The notes under the pieces are model-generated. The model saw nothing but the letters and a program-made list of their open reading frames with translations, ran no database searches and was not told where the DNA came from. Made by a program: the position numbers and the translations under genes. From Okapia johnstoni (taxonomy: Eukaryota; Chordata; Mammalia; Artiodactyla; Giraffidae), in the NCBI GenBank assembly GCA_024291935.2, contig CM044309.1:97799628-97863627 (forward strand): a DNA stretch of 64,000 bases, written 5' to 3'. Positions 1-11,941 of this stretch are shown piece by piece. Numbering within the stretch: the first letter of the stretch is position 1; the number at the start of each line of letters is the position of its first letter.

Positions 1-398
1 TATATATGGAATTTAGAAAGACAGTAATGACAATCCTATATGCAAAGCAGCAAAAGAGACACAGATATAAAGAACGGACTTTTGGACTATTGGGAGAAGG
101 CAAGGGTGGGATGATTTTTGAGAGTAGCATTGAAACATGTTTATTACCATATGTGAAATAGATGACCAGTGCAAGTTCGATGGATGAAGCAGGGCACTCA
201 AACCCAGTGCTCTGCGACAACTCAAAAGAATGGGGTGGGGAGAAAGGTGGGAGGGGGGTTCACAATGGGGGGACACATGTGCACCTGTAGCTGGTTCATG
301 TCTATGTATAGCAAAACCACCCCAATATTGTAAAGTAATTATCCTCCCATTAAAACTAATTAATTAATTAATTTAAAAAGTAAAAAAAAAAAAAAAAA
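1..398 (+). mobile_element. Ruminant LINE-1 3' end (ORF2 stop, 3' UTR, poly-A)
   Basis: The window opens in the last codons of a LINE-1 ORF2 (a GGAATTTAG stop near position 16) and runs through the 3' UTR to a poly-A tract at about 381-398. The same 3' UTR occurs at 43490-43880 and, reversed, at 17335-17700, including the near-terminal CAATATTG motif. The G-rich middle (about 225-265) is typical of this UTR. The 5' part lies outside the window, so truncation and target duplication cannot be judged. The 87-residue minus-strand frame here is not a gene. Confidence 0.9.
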
Positions 399-744
399 GA
401 CCATTACCAAGTAGTCTGAGAGGCCTAATGGCCATGTGTCCAAGACAGCCTTAGATAACAGAGTGCACACTGGGTAGTGCTGAAATTGTCATAAGCCCAC
501 ATTCAGGAATATAAGTTTTCTGCCTGAATGGACAAGATTCAGAGGCTATCAAAACAATTTCAACTCCCTTCTCTGCTATATCTTGATTAAAATGATTAGA
601 GACGTTAACAATTTGATTTTTCTTTTTGCTCAGCTTTCTATCTTCCTGCCTTACATGATCTTTAACATTAAAGTTAATTTATATCTTATCCATAACTCTT
701 CTGCATGAGTCTTTTTTTTATAAAGTCATTTGGAGAGGAAAGAA
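399..744. other. No recognisable feature
   Basis: AT-rich sequence after the LINE-1 poly-A. I see no gene, splice-bounded exon or repeat family that I can name. Confidence 0.5.
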
Positions 745-822
745 CAGAACTTTATTTTTTTTTTAATTTTTATCAAACTATAGTTGATTTAAAATGTTAT
801 GTCAGTTTCAGGGGAATATTCT
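745..822 (-). mobile_element. Short LINE-1 3' end fragment, antisense
   Basis: A T-rich run is followed by the 'tatagttgatttaaaatg' type of sequence that marks the reverse complement of mammalian LINE-1 3' ends. The same start is seen at about 5478. Only about 75 bp is readable. Confidence 0.5.
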
Positions 823-2839
823 TATTAACCTTATTTCTAGAAATAGAAATTTAATCCATAATGAAAGAAGCTGCTTGATGACTCCCAACTATATGTTATT
901 TAATACCTTATTCTTGTAATTCTTATACCTTCTCAGGGTTTCATTGTACATGTTTGTTGGTTTGATTATACATATTTAATCCTTGTTTGTACATCAGAAT
1001 TTCTTCTATAATCATGTCTCTTTTGTGCTTTAGTATATTTTCATTTCCCTAAATAGTGCCTGGACTATGTGCATGCATGTGTGCTAAGTCATTTCAGTCG
1101 CAACCAACTCTGCAACCACCTGCCTAGACTATAGAAGGAACTAAATAAATATGTATGCAATGAATGAATTAAGGAATAAAACTTCAAACTTCAGAAGTAT
1201 ACACTGATGATGTATGATTCAGAGACACAAAGGATGCTGGCAAAAAATAGCTTTAATTTCATAGGATGAGACCAACTCTCAGTTCCACTGGGTCTTCCCA
1301 GTTAGATATATAAAAAGTAAAAGCAGCAATTCATGATGTTCATTCCTAGTTGTACTTGCAATGGACAGCATAATACAGAGAGTGAGACTGTTGTAACATT
1401 TAACAATAATATGCATCCCTGTTAATAAATAGGGCACTGACCTAATTAGCATGTAATCACAATATAAATGAAAAAGACAATAATAGGCAAAATACTTGCT
1501 TTATTTTTACTCAGGCTGCATACAGCTCCCCCTCTAAACTGTGAAAAAAGTATTATCAGTAACAACATGCAGATTTTCCCCTCATTTTTTTTCCTGAGCC
1601 AGAACACTTTAAATAAGAATAACTCATTCCATGAAAAGCCCTCATGTCAACAATCAAACCTGAATAAACACAGACTTCTCTTAGTAAGTATGAGCAAACA
1701 GAATGATCACTGAAAAGATAAAAGACTTAGAAACTCTAAATAAAGTAATTGATCTGACAATACTAAGCAAATATCCCTACATGGCTTAAATGTAATAAAA
1801 TTACGGAATAAACACAAAACGTATTTTAATAAGATTTGCAAAGAAAATGCAAGTAGAAACTAGAATATTCACTGTGGTAAACATCTACATAGGTATTGAT
1901 CTAGAAAAGTTTTTCTTATTTAAAAGGGGGAGGGTGAAAATATACTACCATAGACATTAACAGACTGTGTAAACAGACTTATTTTCATTAATGATAATGC
2001 CCAATTAAAGCAAAAAAAGATAGGTTTGAGTTACAAGAGAAACATCTCTCACAAATGAAAAGGGATAATTTTAAATAAGTATTAGCAATCTGACTCAAAG
2101 TAGAATACACCACCCCCACCTGACATATTTTCCAAGAAACCATCTGATCTTCTACACATAACTGATTATAATTATGTCAATCAATAAAAACCATATCAGT
2201 AGTTGTACAAAATTTAATTGATAATATCAAATACTCATCCTCAATTTTTAAAAAAAGCTCAAGAGATCCCAGTGAAAGGAAGAAACAAACACTTTAACTG
2301 TAATACTTTTCTTTGTCCCATTCAAAGAAAATACCCAAATTTTCATGTCCAAAATAAGGCATCATGGGATTTGGGTATGTAGAAAATTGGTTCAGAGAGA
2401 GTTATGCTAATGAATCTGATGCTTGTCACTGAGAGAAATTCCCACTTAGATTGAGAAGATGACTGGGTATTTTAAAGGCTTGCACAGGGCTAGTTTGCGG
2501 AGCAGTAATTAAGTGGCACATTTAAAAGTGTTGGGGAAAGAACAACAAAATAAATCCAAAGAAAGCAGACACAATGAAATAAAGGTAAAAGTTCATATTA
2601 ACTAAAAAGACATAGAAACAATCAAACCAAAAGCTGTTTCAAATAACCTAATAAAATTCTTAAAAGTTTTCATCAGGTTAACGAAGAAACACAAAATTAG
2701 CAAATGTAAAAGAAATTAGTAAATACACAGCAAAGATTAATTCATTCCTAGTACGCACAAGTAAAACATAGCTTAGATAAAATTGATGATTTGTCTGCAA
2801 ATAAAAAATGACTAGCAAATAAATGGAGCAAAAAAGGCT
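823..2839. other. Unassigned AT-rich DNA with a small SINE remnant
   Basis: About 2 kb without a recognisable gene. A scrap at about 1066-1125 (GCATGCATGTGTGCTAAGTC, then CAGTCGCAACCAACTC) is the antisense end of a Bov-tA-type SINE. An 81-codon open frame at 1468-1713 has no recognisable domain and lies in AT-rich sequence, so I do not regard it as a gene. Confidence 0.5.
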
Positions 2840-4445
2840 GCACAGAAACTCCCTCCCTCTGAGCCCTCATCCAAAACTCCCTTCTCCTGCCCCAGCATCC
2901 ATCTGAGCAGTTACCAGCTCATGAAAACCTTCACAGGAGCCAAGGATTCCAGGGAAGGGACTCAGCTATCTGGGTAAAGAACAGAAATACTGAGAAAGCT
3001 GGAAAGGAGCGGGCACAGTCCCTCGCCCCTCCCTGTAGCCCTGGCCGCCCAGCGCGAGAGGAGGGCGAAGTGGTCACTAGACCACTGTGTACCCCGACCG
3101 AAGCCAACCTCTGTGGTTCTCCAGGAATCCAGGCCCAACGCACCATACCTGTCCCTCCAGTGGCCCCAGAAGCATCCTTGTTCCCCTGCTCCCGGCTCCC
3201 TAGGCGCCTTTCTAGCCTAAGGCCCCAGGTGGCTTCCCCAACTCCAGGCTCCGGCGGCGGGTTCCCGAGAGCCTGGGTCCCGAGCGCACGTCGGTGCCCG
3301 CCAACCCCAGAGACACCGGGTGACCCCCGCGGACCCCCAGCGACATCCAGCACACAGGCTCTGGAAGACTGCTGCCATTCCAGGCTCTCCCCCGCGTCTG
3401 AGGGCAACAAGGCCCCAAGACAATGTCCCTGACACTGCGCCCAGGTGGGCTCCCGCCAACCCAGGCCCGCTCACCTCGGTGTCCACTGGCTCCAGTCGCC
3501 GCAGGAGGGTTCTCCGGCCTCGAGCTGCTCCTAAGTCACTGGGTTCTGCGGCTGCAGCAAACCGAGGCCTGCGGCTCCGGGCGCCTTCCGGCGGCTTCAG
3601 ACGGCTTCCCCAGCACCAGGTTCTCGCGAGGAAGTTCTCCGTGAACTGAGGCTCAGCACACCTGGGCACCAGCAAGCTCCTGCGGGCCTAAGTGAGTCTC
3701 GGGGCGCCGGGTGGCTTCCTTCTGTCCAGGCTCTCAGAGAGCCCGTGAACGCAGGCCCGCTGGCTCAAGGAGTGGCGGATACTCCTGTGGGAGGACACAG
3801 GCGGCTTCCCCGCGAAGTCCCATGGGGCTTCTGAGCGTCCGGCTCTCCTGACTGGCCGGGGCCCAGATCCACCACCGTACCTCAGAGTTCCCGCGGCTCC
3901 TGTGCAGCACTGTGGACTCAGAGGCCAGGCGTAAGCCATTATTCCCTGGGCCTGACTGACCCCTTCTGAGCCAGAGTTAAGGGCCCACGCCCATAAGAAC
4001 CGACTCCAGTACCAAGCCTGCCTGCGTGAACCCAAGCTCCAGGCCTGCACGTCTGGACCATATCACCAGGACAGGCCCCAGGAACCAGAACCCAGACCAG
4101 CCCGCCTGCTGATCCAGGCACCAGGCCTACCTGCCCAAGGTCTCCAGAAGCCCGTAGACACCAGCAGGATTCCTGGCGGGCTGACTGGTGACGCGGTTTG
4201 CTGCTGAAGCCAGTCTGCAAACACTGGAGGAGGTGCCTACACCCTCAAATATGCGGACGCCAACGGAAGAGCACGAAGATCCTGATATAAAGGAAATGTG
4301 ATTCCACTGAAGGAGACTGGCGAAATTCCAGTGACTGACCCAAAAGAAAGGGACACCTACGAACTGTCTGCAGCACCTGGGCCGTCTTCTGTTTCCGGAT
4401 TGGAGGTTGAGAAATGCCAAGTCTGGGCCACCCTCTTCCAGCTGT
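2840..4445. promoter_or_regulatory. CpG-rich island; possible LINE-1-type 5' UTR or promoter
   Basis: About 1.6 kb is strongly GC- and CpG-rich, while flanking DNA on both sides is AT-rich and almost CpG-free. The densest CpG lies at about 3240-3320 and 3480-3720. GGCTTCC motifs recur at 3231, 3603, 3713 and 3803, and CCAGGCTC motifs lie between them, suggesting loosely repeated units. From about 4215 the sequence turns A-rich on the plus strand ('gattccactgaaggagac', 'ccagtgactgacccaaaag'). From memory this resembles the 5' UTR to ORF1 transition of laurasiatherian LINE-1, but it departs after about 4370 and no LINE-1 body follows. Open frames of 109-159 codons occur on both strands; overlapping frames like these are expected in GC-rich DNA and none has a recognisable domain. 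Alternatives are a CpG-island promoter of an unannotated transcript or an LTR. The compositional island is certain; its identity is not. Confidence 0.5.
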
Positions 4446-5279
4446 GTTGTTTCTCAACTTTTAAGGTATCTCCCTAACAAAATCTGTTTACTTTCTCATT
4501 GCCTTTTAGTGTTCTTTTTTAGCTTTCTCTTGTGTTCTTTTCAGGGCTTATAGTTGTATTTAAGTGGGAGGAAAAGGAGAGAAGTCTAAACTATTTTATC
4601 CTTGAATATTTCCTACTGTAGAATAAAAATATTAACCTGTAATACTTTTTCTCTTTTTGCATATGCAGCTATTTAGGGGAAAAGACATAAAAAGTAAAAA
4701 AAAAAAAAAAAAAGATTTAAACAAAAAACAACAAAAAGAATTACTGAGACTTAGATGACTTCAAGAAAGTAATGTTTTTTCATTTAAAAAAAAATAAAAC
4801 CAAGATCATTCGGGAATCAGTACTGAGTTTTGTTTCTAACTCCAGTTTTTATAAGTCTTGGTGAAATTCAAACTGCATTTCCTGTTTGTTTCTTTGGGAA
4901 ATGTTTGTGTTAGTGATTTGTTACTTTGAAATGTTCCTTGGCTAATGATGTTATTACCACAGAAAGGACATTTTCTCTCATTTTAAAAAGAAAATGTACT
5001 TCATTCCTGCAGAAAATGTATTGGCTTTTAAAAAAAGAAAGTTAGATGGAAATTTTAAAATCCATTTTTCCTTTAAAAAGTCTTTTGTACATTTTTTAAA
5101 TGAAGAAATGAGCATCACTAGTTGTAACTGTTGCTTGTATTTATAGATGTTTGTACAAAAACTACACAGTAGAGTTTAAGAACTATACTCTGTCCTTAAA
5201 CTGTAAAGGTATAAAAAGGCTTCTAGTTATCTAATTAATCATGATTACTCATAATTTTAAAATAACTTTATTATTATTT
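4446..5279. other. Unassigned AT-rich DNA with internal poly-A
   Basis: A run of 17-18 A at about 4697-4714 follows an AATAAA-like site at about 4622. The next 500 bp has a 3'-UTR-like AT-rich texture but no frame. It could be the tail of a processed transcript, but I found no flanking duplication. Confidence 0.35.
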
Positions 5280-5282
5280 TTT

Positions 5283-5480
5283 ATTGAAGAATCTACCTGG
5301 TAATGCAGGAGGTGCAGTTGTATCCCTGAGTGGGGAAGATCCCCTGGAGAAGGAAATGGCAACCCACTCCAGTATTCTTGCCTGGAAAATCCTATGGCCA
5401 GAGGAGTCTGATGGGCTGCAGTCCATGGGGTCACAGAGTTGGACATGACTTAGCAATTAAACAACAATGACAACAATAGT
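5283..5480 (+). mobile_element. BovA2-type SINE, 5' shortened
   Basis: It starts inside the element at 'gaatctacctggtaatgcag', then shows the conserved 'ggagaaggaaatggcaaccc' block, the 'gtccatggggtcacagag' block and a CAA-type tail (ACAACAATGACAAC). It is inserted at the 3' edge of the antisense LINE-1 that continues to its right. Short minus-strand frames here are conserved-SINE artefacts seen at many copies in the window. Confidence 0.9.
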
Positions 5481-6315
5481 TGATTAACAGTGTTATATTA
5501 GTTTTAAATGTGCAGCATTATGATTCAGGTTTCTTTATAGACTATATTCCATTAAAAATCATTGCACAATAATGTTTTTAATTTCCTGTACTGTACAATA
5601 TATCCTTGTTGTTTATCTGTTTTATACATAGTAGTTTGTATATCTTAACCTCATACCTCTAATTTCCCTTTCTCCCCTTTGGTAATCACATTTTTTTTTT
5701 CTTTATTTGCGATGCTTTTTGTGGTTTGCATATAAATTCATTTGTATTATATTTTGGATTCAACATAGAAGTGGTATCATAGAGCATTTATCTTTCTCTG
5801 ACTTATTTCGCTAAGCAGAGTATTCTTTAGGCCTATTCACATTGCTGCAAGTGACAAAATTTCATTCTCTTTATGGCTGAGTAATGTTCCACTATAGATA
5901 TAAATATATCCCATACATTCTTTATCCATTCCATTCCTCTGTTGATGGGCACTTTGGATGCTTTCATATCTTGACTATTGTAAATAGTGCTGCTATGAAC
6001 ACTGGGGTGCATTTATCTTTTCAGATTAATGTTTTCATTTTCTTTGGATATATTCACAGGAATGGAATTGTTGGATCATGTAGTAGTTCTGTTTTTAGTT
6101 TTTTGAGGAACCTCCATACTGTTTTCCATAGTGGCAGCACCAATTTGCATTCCTATCAACAATGTACAGGAGTTCTTTCTTCACATCCTTTCCAAATTTA
6201 ACATTTGTAGACATTTTGATGATAGCCATTCTTGCAGATGTGAGCTTATGTCTTACTATTGTTTTGTTTTGATTATTCAACTCAGATCACACTCATTACT
6301 TTTTCAGCACCATGG
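5481..6315 (-). mobile_element. Old LINE-1 (L1MA-like) 3' half, antisense
   Basis: Reverse complement of a mammalian LINE-1 3' UTR and ORF2 C-terminus. The 'gttgattaacagtgttat' 3' boundary comes first, then the reversed ORF2 end with 'ggctgagtaatgttccac', 'gatgggcactttggatg', 'aacactggggtgcat' and 'ggaatggaattgttggatca'. Many small changes break the frame. The 105-residue plus-strand frame (5884-6201) is the complement of ORF2 and not a gene. Compare the younger copy at 17326-18050. Confidence 0.85.
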
Positions 6316-8799
6316 GTACATATTTTTTCCCCTCACAATGTCAAGCAGATTTTTAGATACATATAATTCCCATCATTAGCTTTTCCATTTTTGTATTTTT
6401 GTAAATTCACTGATTCTACTATTCTACAGATCGTTCTAATGTTTGAGAAGAAAAATACTCATATTTACTTAAAGGCTAAACTTAGATTCTTCTAAAAGTT
6501 TACAAAACTCTGAAACCTTACCAATTTTCCTTGTTCAGAAAATAAGAATTCCTGAGATTTAAACATGTTAAATGCTAGGTAAAGGACCTACATTTTCACA
6601 TATACAAATTCTTTAGAAACTGAATTTTGTGGCAACATTAACAAACCTTCATTCTGTCAATAATCTTAGAGTTTTGTATCTAATAAAAATAATGGCTTAA
6701 GAGTGAACATTTTATTCTCTTTGCTACCTTCCTGGTTTTCAAACTCTCTCAGGGTGATGTTCAGTTGTATAAAAAGCTCCTGTCTAGTATGGGATAAATT
6801 GTAGAATTCCCACACTAGGAGACATTTCATAAGGCTTCTGTAAGAATTCTGCTATATTGAGCTAAACTTTTTATTTTCCTGGCAGCAGGTGTAGTTTTAA
6901 ATCAATCTCTATTTTTGTCTCAATGGTCAAACTGAGAAATAACTGTGGTTCTTATTTGTTGGTCCTCTTTACTGTATGTGCTAGAAATTTCTTGTATGCT
7001 TCATAACTGAGATAGAGGGGACACTAAAATATGAAACACATAAAAACAGTAAAAGAGCTAAGTCAAATAGATTCATTGTGAGGGAGACCTAGCTCACCTA
7101 TCAGCTCTTGCTATCTAATAGTACAAAAAGTGTGCATTAGATATAGTGACTGAGAGAGCAAATACTAGCAGTGCAACCAGATAATCTCTAAGAAATTCAA
7201 AGTCATAGAGAGCACTGACACAACATTGCCAAACAATTCAATCCAGAAACAGATATCCATGCATCCATCACAAATATTCTAGTTTCTGAAATTATTAATA
7301 ACCACACTACCTATTTTTGCAGAAAGAGGGAGGTATAATAGTTAAACCAGAAGTGTGCAATGCATTTGCAAAATAATTTTGATGAATGGAAACTATGAAA
7401 ATAGATTTCTGTTGCAAATCAAAGAGCTATCTGATATCATATACCTTTCAGACTTCTTCTGAGGGAGACTTGATTTCAATCACTTGATCTCTTTCTGCTC
7501 CAAATTTCATTTCCGGGAATGTGACTTAGCAAAAGTAGATCACTGAAAGTGGTACATATATTTATTTAATGACTTTGAAAGGAGAGTGGCTTAGTACAGC
7601 TTCTAAAAGGCCCAGGCTGTAGTTAAAAATTCTCAAACTCTTTTAGTTCTCTGTAGGAAGAGGGGCTTTTTGTGGACTTCCCTCATGAAATTCATAGTGT
7701 ACATCATATATGTTATTGCATTGGCTACTGATTAAGGCAGTACTGTGGCAAAATCAGATTAATTAATACACAGAAATGTTTGTAATAATGCCTGGCACAT
7801 AGTATGCAAAAGTGTAAATCCTTCTGTTTAATGATACCAAGCATTTATCTCAGCTAAACAGAAATCATAATCACAGCAAAAACAAAACAAAAAAAGATCA
7901 CCAATGACAGAAGGTAATCTTTGTTTAGTAAAATATGGACAAAATAAACCTCCAACAAATTTCAGACATAAGAATTTAAAGTCAGTCTAACTGATCTAGT
8001 GCCTGTATACTTAAACATTTTATTTTGCATGCAGAACATGCACATTTACCAACTGCTTCCTTCAAAAGTCTGACAGATACTGATCCCAATTGATCAGTAG
8101 TTATTCCAGACTAAGAGAAGAAAATATGGGAATTCAGGAGACTATGTTATGCATCACACTGAGAAAGCCAAGACAAGCAGCAGCTTCTCATAGTACTTCC
8201 TGTGTTTACCTTCATTTCAAGGGCAATTTATGCTGGATTCTCAGAATATAAGGCAACCCAAATAAGTGGGATTACAAACACACAAATTTCTGCTACTGGC
8301 AAAGCAGAGGAAAAAAGGACACTTTGCTATTAATACAAAACAAAAGTAGCAATATTGTCTTACCATCGGACCTGGTACAAATAATTTTTCATCATTTATT
8401 TTTTTCCTGATCCTTACATGAAACAGAATTATTTTGCACACAAACACATCTAAAACCTATTTTCAAATATATTTCTTTTTATAAAATCCTCAAGAATTTA
8501 CATATATATAAAAATATATTTAGTATTTATCAATATAATAAACATATAGTATATATATTAATCATATAATATATGTAAATATATACAAATATAATAAAAA
8601 TCATCATGTCAATTCAGCAATGTTTTTGCCTTATGAAAAAAGTATCACTGTAAATATATAAGAAGAAATTTATGTAAATATTTATGAAAATCTAAAATAA
8701 ACTGTATTTAGACCATGCACACACACACATCACCCACAGAGATTTTCCAAAGAATTTTAGCTACACTTACTACTGATAGCAGTGGAAAAAATCCACTCG
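6316..8799. other. Unassigned AT-rich DNA
   Basis: About 2.5 kb without a recognisable gene or named repeat. The stretch 8490-8600 is a degenerate AT-rich simple repeat of TATATA and AATATA words. No frame exceeds about 70 codons. Confidence 0.5.
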
Positions 8800-8809
8800 T
8801 GGTGTTTAT

Positions 8810-10059
8810 CAGTTCAGTCGCTCAGTCGTGTCCATCTCTTTGTGACCCCATGGACTGCAGCAAGCCAGGCCTCTGTCCATCACCAACTCCTGGAGCTTGC
8901 TCAAACTCATGTCCATCAAGTCAGTGATGCCATCCACCCATCTCATCCTCTGTCATCCCCTCTGCCTCCTGCCTTCAATCTTTCCCAGCGTCAGGGTCTT
9001 TTCCAAAGAGTCAGTTTTTCCTATCAGGTGGCCAAAGTGTTGGAGCTTCAGCTTCAGCATCAGTCCTTCCAATGAATATTCAGGACTGATTTCCTTTAGG
9101 ATTGATTGGTTTGATCTCCTTGCAGTCCAAGGGACTCTCAAGAGTCTTCTCCAACACCACAGTTTAAAAGCATCAATTTTTAGTGCTCAGCTTTCTCTGT
9201 GGTCCAACTCTCACATCCATACTTGACTGCTGGAAAAAACATAGCTCTGACTAGACAGGCCTTTGTTGGCAAAGTCATGTCTCTGCTTTTTAATATGCTG
9301 TCTAGGCTGATCATAGCTTTTCTTCCAAGGAGCAAGTGTCTTTAAATTTCACAGCTACAATCACCATTTGCAGTGATTTTGGAGCCCAAGAAAATAGTCT
9401 GTCACTGTTTCCATTGTTTCTCCATCTATTTGCCATGAAGTGATTATCTTCGTTTTCTGAATGTTGAGTTTTAAGCCAGCTTTTTCACTGTCCTCTTTCA
9501 CTTTCATCAAAAGGCTCTTTAGTTCCTCTTCACCCTCTACCATAAGGGTGGTGTTATCTGCATATCTGAGGTTATTGATATTTCTCCCAGCAATCTAGAT
9601 TCCAGCTTATGCTTCATCCAGCCCAGCATTTCACATGATGTACTCTGCATATAAGTTAAATAAGTAGAGTGACAATATATAGGCTTGACATACTCCTTTC
9701 CCTATTTAGAACCAGTTCGTCCTTCCATTCAGGCTCTAACTGTTGCTTCTTGACGTGCATACAGATTTCTCAGGAGGCAGGTAAGGTGGTCTGGTATTCC
9801 CATCTCTTGAAGAATTTTCCACAGTTTGTTGTGATCCACACAGTTAAAGGCTTTGACGTAGTCAATAAAGCAGAAGTAGATGTTTTTCTGGAACTTTCTT
9901 GCTTTTTATGTGACCCAACAAATGTTGGCAATTTGATCTCTGGTTCCTCTGCCTTTTCTAAATCCAGCTTAAACATCTGGAATTTCTCAGTTTAAGTACT
10001 GTTGAAGCCTTGCTTGAAGAATTTTGAGCATTGCTTTGCTAGCGTGTGAGATGAGTGCA
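8810..10059 (-). mobile_element. BovB (RTE) LINE, 5' truncated, antisense
   Basis: The element's 3' end is at the left (CAGTTCAGTCGCTCAGTCGTG) and its truncated 5' side at the right. The minus strand carries scattered pieces of the BovB reverse transcriptase: the KSLLMKVKE and KLNIQKTKI region (9361-9543), the EIKLPT, SSRKTSTSALLT and KPLTVWITTN region (9770-9976), and the C-terminal [12 protein letters not shown] region (8953-9141). These lie in different frames with stops, so the copy is dead. Flanks carry a 10-bp target duplication with one mismatch, TGGTGTTTAT at 8800-8809 and TGGTATTTAT at 10060-10069, giving a 1,250-bp insertion. Confidence 0.93.
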
Positions 10060-10069
10060 TGGTATTTAT

Positions 10070-11653
10070 AAGCACAGATGAAAGATGCTCCTTGTTTCAA
10101 ACAGCATCCATATAGCCATCTCAGAAGTTTCTCCTGAATTCTTTAAAAAATATTAATAAAAGTCAGAAATCACTAATATTCATCACAATATCAGAAATTA
10201 TTTAGGGTATTCTCTTTATATCTAATGTTATGGAATTTATTCCCTTGAAATAGTATGACTAAACAGAACTCATGAGATCACTAACTAAAGACCTTTTTCT
10301 TGTCCCATCAACTGGAGAAAACGCACCAGGCTGAAACAAGTAGAGACTAATACACACTGTTTTTACAGATGAGTGGCAACAGCGTTAGGTTCTGAAGCGG
10401 CCACAGTGTCAAAAACTACAGTGTCGAACTACATGCTGTTATACCTCCTTTTCCACTGTCAGTATTTCCACTTCATTATTTTTTCAGAGATGGAAACACC
10501 CACAGATAATACAAGTTGGAAAGACTTGTTTTGATGCAGCTTGGAAACAGAAGCAAAATGCTTTAGGCAAAGTTAGAGGCAGGGAAATGGGAATTTAGGT
10601 TTTTTATGTCCTCACTCCTGAATTATCAGAGAACTAGATGATGAGGGTGTGAGGAAATCCAACATCAGTCCAGAAGAGCCGAAGTGATTGAAAGAACTTT
10701 AGACATTAGAAACAAGACTAAGATATTTGCATTTCAATCTGGCCTTAGCCTCTCTTTGCTTTACATCCTTACAAAACTATTTTTTATCATTAATTTCAAG
10801 TTGTAAGATGAAGTATCTCAAACCAAATAACATGGATACGTTTGTTAATATATTTTAATATTAATTACAGAATTTTTAAATTATTCTTTACCATTTTTTA
10901 TATACCCCCTGTCCCATGTCAGATCATGAGTGTTGTGAGGGTATATCCCATGTCTTATATTGTACATGCTTTGTGTCTTCAGCAATATCCAGTTAATTGA
11001 TACATTATGAATATGATGAGACTATGGATTAATTTAGCTCAAGCTTCTTTTTTCCCATTGCTTTTATTCTATACAGTTTTTGACACATTGTTGGAGGGTG
11101 CTGGTGTTTGATAAATGTCTTCTCAGTGAATATTAACATAAAGAATTGTTACTTGATTTTGAGAGTTACTTGCCAGTTACTTGCAATAGAAAAGAAAATG
11201 TCATTTATAAGCTCACATAAGATAAACTTGTCACAAATGACTGAAATTTGATGAGGAGTTCTAATGAAGTTAAAAGATAAAAGGATTGTCATTTATAATG
11301 AATATAACAAAGAATAAAGTTAGAATTCCTACTAGGGAAAGAGAAATTCTCTATAATTTCCTTCTAATTTATGTTTTAAATTATTTTAACTTTAAAATAC
11401 TTTGAAGGTAATTCATTCCTCTGTATAATATAACTTAATGATGAATTTTTTATTTCTAATATTTCCATAACTCTATTCTACAAAAGTATGATTTGAATTT
11501 CAAGTGATTTCTAAGATATAAAGTTAACTTTGTTTGTTCTTTTTTTACGTTAGCTTTACTAATATCCTCAAATTACACATTTTAATATGAAAAGTCATAT
11601 AAAATTATCATTGTTAATATAAAATGATTACTTTTAAGTTTTAACTATGTAAT
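10070..11653. other. Unassigned AT-rich DNA
   Basis: No gene or named repeat recognised. The part from 10370 to 10680 is somewhat less AT-rich and looks like ordinary unique sequence. Confidence 0.5.
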
Positions 11654-11665
11654 ATATTGAGAAGT

Positions 11666-11929
11666 GGAGAAGGCAATGGCACCCCACTCCAGTACTCTTG
11701 CCTGGAAAATCCCATGGACGAAGGAGTCTGGTAGGCTACAGTCCATGGGGTCGCTAAGAGTCGGACACGACTGAGCGGCTTCACTTTCACTTTTCCCTTT
11801 CATGCTGGAGAAGGAAATGGCAACCCACTCCAGTATTCTTGCCTGGAGAATCCCAGGGATGGCGGAGCCTGGTGGGCTGCCATCTATGGGGTCGCACAGA
11901 GTTGGACACGACTGAAGTGACTTAGCAGC
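11666..11929 (+). mobile_element. Bov-tA-type SINE dimer with 12-bp target duplication
   Basis: Two head-to-tail monomers each begin GGAGAAGGCAATGG or GGAGAAGGAAATGG and carry the GGTCGC and CGGACACGACTGA blocks (about 11666-11792 and 11814-11929). The 3' end is CTTAGCAGCA. Perfect direct repeats ATATTGAGAAGT flank it at 11654-11665 and 11930-11941. It is little diverged from other dimers at 55255-55523 and 58404-58659, so it is fairly young. Confidence 0.95.
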
Positions 11930-11941
11930 ATATTGAGAAGT

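Noticed and set aside
2931..3675. Overlapping open frames of 109-159 codons on both strands in the GC island
   Set aside because: Stops are rare in GC-rich DNA, the frames overlap on both strands, are Pro/Arg/Gly/Ser-rich and show no domain.
5249..5456. 60-65 codon frames containing phrases such as FSRQEYWSGLPFPSPGDLP
   Set aside because: These are translations of the BovA2 SINE and recur at 43943-44167 and 47548-47817.
9770..9785. GGCAG/GTAAGG donor-like site
   Set aside because: Part of the BovB sequence; the same bases occur at 39056-39066.
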